Shown one piece after another: positions 24,566 to 33,267 of a stretch of 64,000 nt of DNA. The stretch covers positions 1 through 64,000 of the forward strand of contig NZ_BMKU01000005.1 of assembly GCF_014644495.1 (NCBI RefSeq), given 5' to 3'. The DNA comes from Pseudarthrobacter polychromogenes (GTDB lineage: Bacteria > Actinomycetota > Actinomycetes > Actinomycetales > Micrococcaceae). The first letter of the stretch is position 1, and every line of letters starts with the position of its first letter. A model generated the notes under the pieces. It ran no database searches and was not told the origin of the DNA. It was given only the letters and a program-made list of their open reading frames with translations. The position numbers were made by a program, and so were the translations under genes.

Positions 24566-25815
24566 GATTCCTCACCGCCGAGTCCCAGTACGGCGGCGAA
24601 TTTTTGAGGTTTCAGGAGCATCGACCGGCCGATCCCGGCAGCCGCCCTTTCGATGGGTGGCAGGGTGGAACGGAATTGGCTGCTGGCGAGCAGGCGGTCA
24701 TGAAGGTGCCAGCCGGCAAACCCGGTGGCACGTACGGCGGTGTCCGCGGGATCGCCGAGGGCGGCGTTTTCCGTGTAGCCTGCCCAGAACTGAACGATGT
24801 GCGGGCGCAGTTCAAGAAGTTTGGCTACCCCGCGTTCAATGATGAGGTCGTGATCCAGACTGATTTCGATGTTTGGGGCGCTCTGGTCCGCCCGGACAAT
24901 GTCCATGATTGCCCGATACACCCATTCCCCGGCGAAGCTGCCGATATCCCGGGCAGCGTCAGCAAGTCTGAACTCCTCCCAGTCCAGGAGGTGGACCCGG
25001 TCACCGGAGATCATCACCTGATCCAGGCGAAGATCGCAGTGGGAGGGAACGCCTGGGGTTTTTTCTTCCTCACTGAGGAGGTTTTTCACGGCTGCGGCGA
25101 ATGCTGCGTCGTCCTGGTGAAGCTTCACCACCTGCAGTTCACCCCAGGTGCTGTTGAGATAGCGCTCCAACGGAAATTCGTTGAAATGGCCTATCTGAGG
25201 AAGCTCTGGTTTTGAGGTATCGTACTCGATTGCGGCGTGTTGCCCGGAGCTGTGGAGTTCTCCAATTGCCCGTCCGACTTCCCGGGAGCGCTCCGGTGTC
25301 CCGCTTCCCCGGATAACCTGTGCGGCGAGGGATTCGCCGTCCTCGAGGCCTTCAAAAACAACTTGTCCGTTTGATGCATGCGCACCCAGCATGTGTGGGC
25401 TCCGCAGGTGTGTGAAGCCGCTGGCCTCGCGGTGACGTTCAAAGGAAGCGATGCGCCGGAAGCGCTGATCCACGCTTCCGTGAGGTCCGAGAAGCTGTTT
25501 CGCGAAGACCCTGCGGCCAGTCGTCGTGGTCCCGACCCAGCTGTCGTTCCGGCCAACCGGAGACACCAGGGATCCGGGTTCAAATTGGCCTAGTCCAAGC
25601 CCATCGAGTAAATCGAGGAGCCCCGGGGCGTGGTCAAATGGCTTCGCCTGCGTGGCTAGTTCAAAGGTTGCAGCGGCCGATAACGGGACTTGTGGCCCGG
25701 AAAGCACGTGTTTCATTAATCCCGCATCCCCCAATACGTGAGTCATCAGGTCAGCACGTTTTCGGCTGACTCCCGTGACCTGAGAAGAGCCTACAGGCGA
25801 AACGGTTTCTGTCAA
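24562..25815 (-). CDS. APH-fold kinase (LanK type) of class V lanthipeptide synthetase
   Basis: A 417-residue phosphotransferase-fold protein. Catalytic loop SHCDLRLDQVM holds the base D261 and metal ligand position; VHLLDWEEFRLADAARDIG holds the Mg-binding D278 and the following helix. The N-lobe has RRVFAKQLLG (likely ATP-contacting Lys). In class V systems this kinase phosphorylates Ser/Thr in the precursor. It is the first gene of a minus-strand operon that runs to 12679. The start is uncertain: TTG 25815 as given, or ATG 25746. Confidence 0.78.
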   Translation of the reverse strand: MTETVSPVGSSQVTGVSRKRADLMTHVLGDAGLMKHVLSGPQVPLSAAATFELATQAKPFDHAPGLLDLLDGLGLGQFEPGSLVSPVGRNDSWVGTTTTGRRVFAKQLLGPHGSVDQRFRRIASFERHREASGFTHLRSPHMLGAHASNGQVVFEGLEDGESLAAQVIRGSGTPERSREVGRAIGELHSSGQHAAIEYDTSKPELPQIGHFNEFPLERYLNSTWGELQVVKLHQDDAAFAAAVKNLLSEEEKTPGVPSHCDLRLDQVMISGDRVHLLDWEEFRLADAARDIGSFAGEWVYRAIMDIVRADQSAPNIEISLDHDLIIERGVAKLLELRPHIVQFWAGYTENAALGDPADTAVRATGFAGWHLHDRLLASSQFRSTLPPIERAAAGIGRSMLLKPQKFAAVLGLGGEES

Positions 25816-26031
25816 TCTGGCTTGGAGAAACCGGAGGATGGCGAGTCGGATAGCAAACTTAGGAGCGGAACTTTCGGTTAGCGGGTACCCCGCCAGGGCC
25901 CGTTACGGTGCGAGGGTGAAATGTACTTAGAAGGGCCCGGCGCGGGTGAAATGCCTTTGCGACACAAGATTTTTTTTGTGCTCTCTTGGAGAACTCTCTG
26001 TCGGCTTACCGACGCACACTGGACGTTCCTA

Positions 26032-26349
26032 TTATGGCTGCTTGCGCGAGGTGTTGATTATTTCCTGAAGGTAGTTGATGTGTAAGTCGAAAGCCGATTC
26101 ACCTTCATCAGTCAAAGCGGCCCAAGTTTTGGAACGCGTGTCCACAGTTCTTTTCGTCAGCGCCACGTAACCGGCCTGGTTTAAGCTTTTCAGATGCTTG
26201 CTGAGTGTGGAATCCGTGACATTGAGGGACTCGCGCAGGAAACCAAACTCAGCGAGGCCGAATTGTCGCAGGATGCTGCATATCCTGAGGCGCACCTGGC
26301 CGTGGATGACTTCGTCGAAAGAGAGGCCGGCGGCAGGCTTATCCATCAT
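26032..26349 (-). CDS. Winged-helix transcriptional regulator (ArsR/MarR-like, HTH_34 type)
   Basis: A 105-residue DNA-binding protein. LSFDEVIHGQVRLRICSILRQ is the opening helix pair, VTDSTLSKHLKSLNQAGYVAL the recognition helix, and KRTVDTRSKTWAALTDEGESA the beta wing. This is the YjgA/HTH_34 style in which repressors sense small molecules through dimer helices. The ATG at 26349 overlaps the TGA of the membrane protein gene (ATGA). It may regulate the peptide operon that begins 216 bases downstream, but no operator was identified. Confidence 0.8.
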   Translation of the reverse strand: MMDKPAAGLSFDEVIHGQVRLRICSILRQFGLAEFGFLRESLNVTDSTLSKHLKSLNQAGYVALTKRTVDTRSKTWAALTDEGESAFDLHINYLQEIINTSRKQP

Positions 26350-26816
26350 TTTCCTTCGGTGAACGAGCCGCTGAATGCTTTTTCTATCCGCTGGCTTAGA
26401 TAAAAAGTGGCTCCGAACGCCAGGCCTGCAGCAACCAACAAGATCCACAGCTGACCTGAAATTGTGTAGAGCCCGATTCCTCCGACTCCGAGGACCAGAA
26501 GGATTGCCAGGAGTTGCAGCCCGGTGCGACGGGAGGGGCCGCGCTCCCACGGGCTCGTCTGTACCCGCGTGAAGCGGGGACGCAGGAAGCCGAGAATCGT
26601 ATAGATGATGGCCGTTGCGCAAATGGCTGTGATGAACCAGCTCATCGGCAGTGCAAAAGCCATGACGAACCCCGCTACGCACAGACTTTGGATGAGGTGA
26701 TACCACGTGGGTGCTGCTGCGGCGGAGGCTGCGTTCGCCCCGTCAGAGCGCAGGAAAGCCAGGTCAGCCGCAGCGGCGTCAGGGGTGGGCGGTTGGTGGT
26801 TTCTACTGTTTTCCAT
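26346..26816 (-). CDS. Four-helix membrane protein co-transcribed with the regulator
   Basis: A 156-residue protein with a 35-residue polar N-terminus and four hydrophobic segments (LIQSLCVAGFVMAFALPMSW, FITAICATAIIYTILGFL, GLQLLAILLVLGVGGIGLY, LWILLVAAGLAFGATFYL). Membrane proteins paired with small HTH_34 regulators are common in actinobacteria. The function is unknown. Confidence 0.7.
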   Translation of the reverse strand: MENSRNHQPPTPDAAAADLAFLRSDGANAASAAAAPTWYHLIQSLCVAGFVMAFALPMSWFITAICATAIIYTILGFLRPRFTRVQTSPWERGPSRRTGLQLLAILLVLGVGGIGLYTISGQLWILLVAAGLAFGATFYLSQRIEKAFSGSFTEGK

Positions 26817-27055
26817 GATGGAAACTTATAACTTGCATTTGCTGCAAGTCAATACTTGCCGGAATAGAAAATCGTAAGGGTTCCTATGAGAGAGCAACTG
26901 TTCGGGCCGGTCAGGCGCAGATCTACATCCCGTGACTGCTGCGGACTGCCCGGCGACCAAACTTTCGTGGCCTTCCCGAATCAGCATGCCGGCCCGGAAG
27001 AAGACCTGCCGGCAAGAAGTCGTTGGGAGGAGACGCGGCATGAAACTATGAGGCC

Positions 27056-28060
27056 ATGAGTGACACGCCGACAATCGGTTACGCTGCAATGCTTGAGCAG
27101 TTTCATCCAACAGAGGCACTGGATTTGGCGGAGTACGCCGAACTTCGCGGATTTTCCGGCGTGATGGCCGCGGACCACTTCCAGCCGTGGGTGCCGGCTC
27201 AAGGGCACTCCGCCTTCGTGTGGAACGTCCTTGCGGCACTGGGCGAGCGGACCAAGGGAGATTTTGGACCGGGGGTCACAACTCCGACATTCCGTTGGCA
27301 TCCTGCCATGGTGGCCCAGGCCTCTGCGACCATGGCAGCGATGTATCCCACGAGACATTGGCTCGGCCTGGGTTCCGGGGAGGCCCTTAACGAGCACATC
27401 ACGGGCACATATTGGCCTGAAGCACCTGAGCGAATCAATCGATTGTTCGAAGCAGTAGACATTATCCGTAAGCTATTTATGTCATCACTCGCCGGCAGGG
27501 ACGTCAGGCACGAAGGGCAGTTTTACAAGTTGGAAAGTACCCGGCTTTGGACAATGCCTGAGGTGCCGCCGGAAATTCTGATTGCCACAGCGGGACCGGT
27601 CACCGCAAAACGCGCTGGACGGGTTGCCGACGGATTAATCACAGTGGGAGCGCCACTCGAAAAAGTCGCCGGATTAATAGACAAGTTTGAAACTGGCGCC
27701 CGCGATTCGGACAGGGATCCCGGCTCACTTCTAAAGGTCCTTCAGCTGCATATAAGCTGGGCGCCAACCCATGAAGAAGCACTCGCGAACGCCTTGGTGG
27801 AATGGCCAAACGGAGGAATGAAGTTCCCCAAAGCAGATATTAGGTCGCCCTTTGAGATAGCCCAAATTGCCAAAATGGTTCGGCCGGAAGACTTTGACGG
27901 AAGGGTACTTATCTCCCCCGATCTGGACGAACACAAAGCGCATATACAAAGTTATCTCAACCTCGGATTTGATCGTGTTTATCTCCATAATGTTGGGCGC
28001 AACCAAAGGGAATGGATTGATGCTTTTTCTGTTGACGTACTGCCAGGTCTGACCCGATGA
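27056..28060 (+). CDS. F420-dependent oxidoreductase, glucose-6-phosphate dehydrogenase family
   Basis: A 334-residue LLM-superfamily enzyme of the F420-dependent G6PDH-related group. Evidence: IGYAAMLEQFHPTEALDLAE, GVMAADHFQPWVPAQGHSAF (the active-site His-Trp region of FGD-like enzymes), FGPGVTTPTFRWHPAMVAQA, LGLGSGEALNEH and ILIATAGPVTAKRAG. Such enzymes reduce F420 to F420H2 with a sugar phosphate or related donor. The next gene, cofE-like, overlaps it by 4 bases. It would regenerate F420H2 for the reductase in the peptide operon; this link is inference. Confidence 0.8.
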   Translation: MSDTPTIGYAAMLEQFHPTEALDLAEYAELRGFSGVMAADHFQPWVPAQGHSAFVWNVLAALGERTKGDFGPGVTTPTFRWHPAMVAQASATMAAMYPTRHWLGLGSGEALNEHITGTYWPEAPERINRLFEAVDIIRKLFMSSLAGRDVRHEGQFYKLESTRLWTMPEVPPEILIATAGPVTAKRAGRVADGLITVGAPLEKVAGLIDKFETGARDSDRDPGSLLKVLQLHISWAPTHEEALANALVEWPNGGMKFPKADIRSPFEIAQIAKMVRPEDFDGRVLISPDLDEHKAHIQSYLNLGFDRVYLHNVGRNQREWIDAFSVDVLPGLTR

Positions 28061-28857
28061 GGCTGGCCCTGGAGGTCTACATGGTGCCCGGAATAGGAGA
28101 AATCGGGCATGGAGACGATCTGGTAACAATCATCGCCGAGAAGTGTGGCCATGGCCTCCGTGATGGCGACATCATTGCCGTCTCCTCCAAGATCGTGTCA
28201 AAGGCCGAGGGAAGAACGGCGCCGGCAAGCCAGCGGGAACAGGCCGTCGAGGCTGAAACAGTCAGGGTCGTGGCACAAAAAAGGCACGCTGCAGGGGTAA
28301 CTAAAATCGTCGAGAACCGTCTAGGAATTGTTGGCGCCGCAGCGGGGGTCGACAGTTCGAACTGTGCACCGGGAACCGTGTTGCTTCTGCCGTCTGACCC
28401 GGACGCATCGGCCCAAGCCATCTGCACCGCCCTCCGGAACCAGTTCGGCGTCAACCTTGGAGTCCTGATCACCGACACACTTGGCCGCCCGTGGCGCGTA
28501 GGCCATACCGACACCGCAATCGGAGCAGCCGGCTTTCATGTACTAGACGACTTGCGCGGTACCCCTGACGCCCATGGCCGGCCGATGGAAGCGAGCATAA
28601 CCGCCGTTGCGGACGAGATAGCCGCAGCCGCCGATCTGGTGAAAGGTAAGGTCAGCCAATGTCCGGTGGTCGTCCTGAGGGGCCTGCAAAAGTTCGTACT
28701 CAGTGCAAAGGACTTCGGTGCCGGATCACGTCACCCATCAGATTCCGGCGCTGCGCGCCTGCTCCGGTCGTCCGCTGAGGACATGTTCCGGATGGGCAGC
28801 GATGAAGCGTACGAGGCCGGATACTCCGCAGGCAGACGGGCTTCGGCCCCGGGGTAG
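28057..28857 (+). CDS. cofE: Coenzyme F420-0:L-glutamate ligase
   Basis: A 266-residue CofE/FbiB N-domain protein adding glutamates to F420-0. Characteristic segments are VPGIGEIGHGDDLVTII, LRDGDIIAVSSKIVSKAEGR (metal/GTP region), VGAAAGVDSSN, GVLITDTLGRPWRVGHTDTA and AIGAAGFHVLDDLRG. It is a single-domain CofE and lacks the FMN reductase half of mycobacterial FbiB. It is translationally coupled to the F420 oxidoreductase gene. No cofC, cofD or fbiC gene is in this window. Confidence 0.88.
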   Translation: MRLALEVYMVPGIGEIGHGDDLVTIIAEKCGHGLRDGDIIAVSSKIVSKAEGRTAPASQREQAVEAETVRVVAQKRHAAGVTKIVENRLGIVGAAAGVDSSNCAPGTVLLLPSDPDASAQAICTALRNQFGVNLGVLITDTLGRPWRVGHTDTAIGAAGFHVLDDLRGTPDAHGRPMEASITAVADEIAAAADLVKGKVSQCPVVVLRGLQKFVLSAKDFGAGSRHPSDSGAARLLRSSAEDMFRMGSDEAYEAGYSAGRRASAPG

Positions 28858-28868
28858 CGGACGTCCTC

Positions 28869-28899
28869 CTGTCGTTCAGGCGTCCTGCCTGAACGACAG
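28869..28899. terminator. Strong hairpin between convergent F420 genes
   Basis: A perfect 13-bp stem (CTGTCGTTCAGGC / GCCTGAACGACAG) with a 5-base loop lies 11 bases after the cofE stop and before the convergent ABC ATPase gene end. No long T-tract follows, so it may act in both directions with modest strength. Confidence 0.7.
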
Positions 28900-28988
28900 T
28901 TGATACTGCGGGCTTCGGCCAACCTTCGCAGCTTGATCAGCCCCATAGTTCTGTTGGAGGTGGCGGCCAGGCCCCGTGGGGGCCAGGA

Positions 28989-29789
28989 CTAGCGAAAGAC
29001 AATCAGGGGCCGCCCGGATAGCGGGTTTTCCAGCACGGCGGCGTCAATGCCGAAGACCTTACGGATCGTGGCGGGGACAAGAACTTCCTCCGTTGGACCT
29101 GCCGCAACGACTGCACCGTCATCAAGAAGAATCGCGTGGTCGCAGAACTCAGCTGCGAGGTTGAGATCGTGCAGGGCAGCTACGACGGTGAAGCCATCTG
29201 ACCCCAGCGACCGAAGAAGGCGCATGGTGCCCAGCTGGGCCCCGACGTCCAGATGATTCGTCGGCTCGTCCAGGAGAAGCACGCGGGGTTGTTGCGCCAA
29301 TGCACGGGCCAATTGAATTCTTTGCTGCTCTCCCCCCGATAACGTTTCATAGAGCCTTCCTGCGAAAGCACCCATGCCCACCGTCTCCAGCGCAGCCGAT
29401 GCGATCGAGAAGTCATCCGCGGACGCGGAAGCAAAAAGGCCCTGGAAGGGTGTCCTGCCGAGCAAGACCACGTCGAAGGCCATGAGAGGCTGCCCGCTGT
29501 TAACTGTCTGCTCAACCAAAGCTACGCGCTGTGCGCGAGTACGGGAGGGCAGAGACGATAAGTCTTCTCCGTCCAACTGCACGGAGCCTGTTGACGGATG
29601 CAGAACCCCGGCCAGAAGATGAAGGAGCGTGGATTTGCCCGCCCCGTTTGGACCCAGAAGTGCGGTAGGAACACCAGGTTCAATGACGCAATCGATACCC
29701 TTGACCAAACGAGCACCCGAAACGGTATAGCTTAGGCGCGCTCCGGCTAGGGTTCCGAACGAGGTTTGGTGCTGCATCCCAGCCTTCAC
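28989..29789 (-). CDS. ABC importer ATPase, putative F420-0 transporter
   Basis: A 266-residue FepC/BtuD-type subunit: Walker A GPNGAGKSTLLHLLAG, signature TLSGGEQQRIQLARALAQQP, Walker B VLLLDEPTNHLDV and switch histidine in AALHDLNLAAEF. It overlaps the permease gene by 4 bases. It belongs to the three-gene actinobacterial cassette that TIGRFAMs (TIGR03868/03869/03873) proposes to import F420-0 in organisms retaining only cofE. The adjacent cofE and F420 oxidoreductase support that reading over siderophore uptake. Confidence 0.78.
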   Translation of the reverse strand: MKAGMQHQTSFGTLAGARLSYTVSGARLVKGIDCVIEPGVPTALLGPNGAGKSTLLHLLAGVLHPSTGSVQLDGEDLSSLPSRTRAQRVALVEQTVNSGQPLMAFDVVLLGRTPFQGLFASASADDFSIASAALETVGMGAFAGRLYETLSGGEQQRIQLARALAQQPRVLLLDEPTNHLDVGAQLGTMRLLRSLGSDGFTVVAALHDLNLAAEFCDHAILLDDGAVVAAGPTEEVLVPATIRKVFGIDAAVLENPLSGRPLIVFR

Positions 29790-30913
29790 AGCATCTTCTT
29801 TTGACGCCGGATAAGAAGAGCGAAGACCGGCGCACCTATTAACGCAGTAACAATGCCCACTGGTATTTCCCGGGGAGAAAACACCGTCCGTGCCGCCGTG
29901 TCCGCCCAGATCAAGAAAATTGCACCTGTACAGGCGCTAAGCGGAAGAACGGCGCGGTGTCCGGCTCCGGTCAGGAGGCGCACGACGTGGGGTATCACCA
30001 GCCCTACAAATCCCAGTGCCCCGCTGACGGCGACCATGCAGCCGGTTAGGAGAGCCACGAAGCCCATCATTGACCAGCGGATTCGCGTAGGATTCAGCCC
30101 CAGCGAGGACGCTGCCGAATCCCCAAAGGCAAACCCGTCCAGCAGTCTGCCCGTGAACAAAACTGGCGCCCCTGCAAGCAGGAAACCGATGACCGCAATC
30201 CCTACCGAGGACCAGGTCGATCCGGACAAGGAGCCCATAAGCCAGCTCAGGACCTCCCGGTAAGAATCGCCCTGGGCGGACCAAAAGATGACGAAGGACG
30301 TGAGTGAAGAAGCCAACGAAGACACTGCAAGCCCGGCAAGTACGGTCCGGGTCGGTGTGAGGCGGCCAAAAGAAGAAGCGAGACCCAATGCAAGGGCCAT
30401 TGCTGCCAGCGCTCCCAGGAAGGCAGCCAACGGCAGCAAAAGTGCCGCTCCGAGCAAGAGGACGGACACCGCGGCCAATGAGGCGCCCGAACTTACTCCA
30501 AGGAGATACGGATCGGCCAGCGGGTTTCTGGTTAGTGCCTGCATGACGACGCCACCGATGGCGAGCCCAGCTCCCACAACGGCCGCAGTGATAATCCTCG
30601 GCAGCCGCAGTTCCCATATGATCGCAGTCTGCACCTGCCTGTCGGGATCCGGAGTGCCGGCTGCCATACGTTCGATAGCCGAAGCCGCGACCTCCACGGG
30701 CGAGACATACGTAGGTCCGACAGCGGCGGCGGCCACCACCGACAACAACAGCGTCAGCACCGACAGCGCCGGTACCAGCCGCGGCCACCTCGACGTCCTA
30801 TAAGCGACGGCCGGTTCGTGCCGCTTTGAATCTGCCGCGCGGGAGGAGGAGTGTCCGGCTGGGACGGGACCAGAGTTGGTCAGTACGTCGGTTCGAGACT
30901 CCGGGGACCTCAC
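29786..30913 (-). CDS. ABC importer permease (FecCD type), putative F420-0 transporter
   Basis: A 375-residue permease with a 40-residue polar N-terminus and eight to ten helices. FecCD hallmarks are IWELRLPRIITAAVVGAGLA, GVVMQALTRNPLADPYLLGV, SSGASLAAVSVLLLG and GALGFVGLVIPHVVRLLTGA. It couples the substrate-binding lipoprotein to the ATPase. It overlaps both neighbours by 4 bases. Confidence 0.85.
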   Translation of the reverse strand: MRSPESRTDVLTNSGPVPAGHSSSRAADSKRHEPAVAYRTSRWPRLVPALSVLTLLLSVVAAAAVGPTYVSPVEVAASAIERMAAGTPDPDRQVQTAIIWELRLPRIITAAVVGAGLAIGGVVMQALTRNPLADPYLLGVSSGASLAAVSVLLLGAALLLPLAAFLGALAAMALALGLASSFGRLTPTRTVLAGLAVSSLASSLTSFVIFWSAQGDSYREVLSWLMGSLSGSTWSSVGIAVIGFLLAGAPVLFTGRLLDGFAFGDSAASSLGLNPTRIRWSMMGFVALLTGCMVAVSGALGFVGLVIPHVVRLLTGAGHRAVLPLSACTGAIFLIWADTAARTVFSPREIPVGIVTALIGAPVFALLIRRQKKML

Positions 30914-31893
30914 GGTGCAGTTCCGTACAGCGCGGCGAGTTGGTCGACCACCGACTGCACCGTTTCTACATTCCTCACCCCGGCTTCAGATGCAGCGAAG
31001 GGGACGACAATATAGCGCTTGTTTTTCACAGCCTCCAGCTTCGACATCACCGGATGGGACTCAAGCACAGACATCTTCTTCGCGGTACTCCCCCAACTGG
31101 AGTCGACCAGGACGATTGTGTCCGGGTTGCGTTCCGCTATTACCTCCCAAGACGCCGATGACCACGATTCCTTTACGTCTGCCATCACGTTGACCAGGCC
31201 AGCAGCTTCCATCATCATCTGAGGCGCACCGATCCCACCCCCAACGTACGGGGTGTCCGACCCGGAACTGAACCATAGTGTTGAATGCGCACCATCGCTC
31301 GGCACGATTGCCGCCAGTTTCTCTCGCTCCTGGGTTACCAATAGCTCGGCAGCGGCGTCAACGTTGAAGATTCGTCCGACTTCAGTGATGCCGGCGAACA
31401 CGTTCTCGAAGGTCAACGGGTTTGGTTGGTAGCCCGCTGTCAGGCACGCCGCCGGTGCAACATAGGTTGAAATGCCCAGCTTTTCCAGGGCCGCCCGTTC
31501 GCCCACGCCTTCTGATGAGAAATTAGACTCCCAGCCACCAAAAATGAAGTCCGGCGAGTAGGCAAGGGTAGGCTCCTGGGCCGGCAAGGCCTTAGAGATG
31601 ACAGGCACCGCATTCTGCCACTTGTCCGGCAACGGGCCGTCCGCAAACGCGCTCCCAACAATTTTCTTTTCGAGACCAAGCGCAAGCAACGTCTCCGTGG
31701 CCGACGATTTGATCGTCACCACCCGTTGAGGCGGCGCCGAAATTTCTACCTGGGTTCCGCAGTTGTCAATCACGATTGGATAGGTGGAACTGCCCGGGAC
31801 GTTGGCCGTAGGGGCGGCAGAACAACCCGCCAGCGTAAGACCAACACCCCCCAAAACGGCAAGAATGTAATGTCTCGAATTGGCCCTGTTCAT
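30910..31893 (-). CDS. Substrate-binding lipoprotein, putative F420-0 transporter
   Basis: A 327-residue lipoprotein. The start is ATG 31893 after GGGGA; the frame is open to 31974 but the extra 27 residues would displace the signal peptide. The lipobox LTLAGC gives the acylated Cys. The mature part is a helical-backbone type II (FecB/BtuF) binding protein: PPQRVVTIKSSATETLLALG, YSPDFIFGGWESNFSSEGVG and NVMADVKESWSSASWEVIAE. The context with cofE argues for F420-0 rather than a ferric siderophore; the ligand is inferred. Confidence 0.8.
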   Translation of the reverse strand: MNRANSRHYILAVLGGVGLTLAGCSAAPTANVPGSSTYPIVIDNCGTQVEISAPPQRVVTIKSSATETLLALGLEKKIVGSAFADGPLPDKWQNAVPVISKALPAQEPTLAYSPDFIFGGWESNFSSEGVGERAALEKLGISTYVAPAACLTAGYQPNPLTFENVFAGITEVGRIFNVDAAAELLVTQEREKLAAIVPSDGAHSTLWFSSGSDTPYVGGGIGAPQMMMEAAGLVNVMADVKESWSSASWEVIAERNPDTIVLVDSSWGSTAKKMSVLESHPVMSKLEAVKNKRYIVVPFAASEAGVRNVETVQSVVDQLAALYGTAP

Positions 31894-32847
31894 TCGTCCC
31901 CAATACAAAATCAGCAAAAGTTTTTGGTCAGAAATCCGGTGCAACCGGTGACAATCGCCTAAATCAGGGCGCACACTCCCCGCAGATATGCGTGGGAGGC
32001 CATTTACCCAAGTCTAACCATGAAAATCTGGAATCCCCCGAATGGCGCAGGGGCACACTGCCCAGGCACTGCTGTCTTACTACGGATGCGTATTCCACAG
32101 CTCAGCACTCCCTCTGGCGCCGTCTATTCGGGCGGAACTAGCCCTGACAGTGTCGCCAAACCACAGCTGCCCGTGCCAGAGCCGTGCCATAGAATTGAAG
32201 CAGAAAGATGGGCGAGCTCGTTGGCGCTGGACCGCAAGATGCTGAACTTCCGCCACCCTGCCGCAAACGAACTCCGCTTGGACACCCAAACCGACAAGCA
32301 GACTCCCCTGCCGCTGAGCGCCCGTGTCTCCCACCATGAGGACTGAACTTCCCGGCGCCTTCAGGCAGTCCTGGCAACTCAGGACCGGCACGGCCTAACC
32401 GCGTCAGGCGCCGCATCGACTTGTCGTTCTCCAGCAGGTGCATCCACGACCGCTGACGCGTACCATCTCGCTGCTCCGCCGGTTCGGCCTTGTTCAGCAC
32501 CACTGTGATGTGACCCCAAGACACTGCGAAACAGCCTATTGCGCATTTGCCCAGAGACTGTCTGAGCAATCAGTTCCGCTGCCCACAGCTCGGGACAATC
32601 CTGATGGGTTATCCACCGCAGAGGCTGAGCAGTCCAAAGTTGGGGTCAACCGGGTTATCCACGGCTGGAATCGGGGACCATTAAGGAGCTCCCCTCAGCA
32701 GCCGTAGCGCGTGCCGTTACGACGTGTGCCCGCTTTTCCTCATTCCCAACAATTTGAGGACTAAAGTCTCCTCTTGATAGTCCTGCTACTCATACGGCGC
32801 TGTTGGAAGAAGTGTCGGGTTGTTCAACAAACTGATAGCCTTGATTC
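31894..32847. other. Long intergenic stretch without a recognised gene
   Basis: About 950 bases between the transporter and lsr2. Open frames on both strands lack natural composition and no domain is recognisable, so it is probably decayed DNA. Two DnaA-box-like nonamers, TTATCCACC (32609-32617) and TTATCCACG (32655-32663), lie in the same orientation inside the repeated context GGGTTATCCAC. The lsr2 promoter must be at its right end. Confidence 0.5.
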
Positions 32848-33177
32848 ATGGCAAAAAAGACAGTCGTGCTGCTGGAAGATGATATTGACGGCTCGGAAGC
32901 TAAGGAGACTATTTCTTTCGCTCTCGACGGCAGTGAATACGAAATTGATCTCAACGAGGGGCACGCAAGCGAACTACGTGAAGCCCTGGAACGCTTTACC
33001 AACGCTGGCCGCAAAATGTCCGGCGGACGAGGCCGACCGGCTGCTCGAGCTAAGTCCTCACACGGCAGCCCGGACGCCAGAGCGGTACGGATGTGGGCGG
33101 CTGAGAACGGCATCTCCGTAAATACTCGCGGTCGTATCCAAGCGGAAGTAGTCGAGAAGTACGAAGCCGCTCACTAG
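32848..33177 (+). CDS. lsr2: Lsr2 family nucleoid-associated protein
   Basis: A 109-residue xenogeneic-silencer-type protein that bridges DNA and silences AT-rich foreign genes. The N-terminal dimerisation domain is seen as MAKKTVVLLEDDIDGSEAKE, TISFALDGSEYEIDLNEGHA, then ELREALERF. The C-terminal DNA-binding domain has WAAENGISVNTRGRI with the RGR minor-groove hook, ending EVVEKYEAAH. Length is standard. It ends 14 bases before a strong terminator. Another lsr2 copy may exist elsewhere in the genome, as is common. Confidence 0.93.
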   Translation: MAKKTVVLLEDDIDGSEAKETISFALDGSEYEIDLNEGHASELREALERFTNAGRKMSGGRGRPAARAKSSHGSPDARAVRMWAAENGISVNTRGRIQAEVVEKYEAAH

Positions 33178-33191
33178 CGCCAGCAAAAACC

Positions 33192-33232
33192 AAATCCGGG
33201 CCGGAATCCATTACTGATTCCGGCCCGGATTT
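33192..33232 (+). terminator. Rho-independent terminator after lsr2
   Basis: A perfect 17-bp stem (left arm 33192-33208, right arm 33216-33232, core CCGGGCCGGAATC) with a 7-base loop, followed by TTAT. It also ends at the terminus of the convergent degenerate gene, so it may work both ways. Confidence 0.88.
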
Positions 33233-33267
33233 TTATTCGTGGAAATACATTGTCCCGCAGCAAACCA

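Noticed and set aside
26350..26706. N-terminal extension of the winged-helix regulator to 224 residues
   Set aside because: The extra 119 residues are antisense-like, rich in Arg, His and Pro, and overlap the four-helix membrane protein; ATG 26349 gives an ATGA overlap and a normal domain.
31894..31974. Longer start for the F420-0 binding lipoprotein
   Set aside because: The extra 27 residues would bury the lipoprotein signal; ATG 31893 has GGGGA in front.
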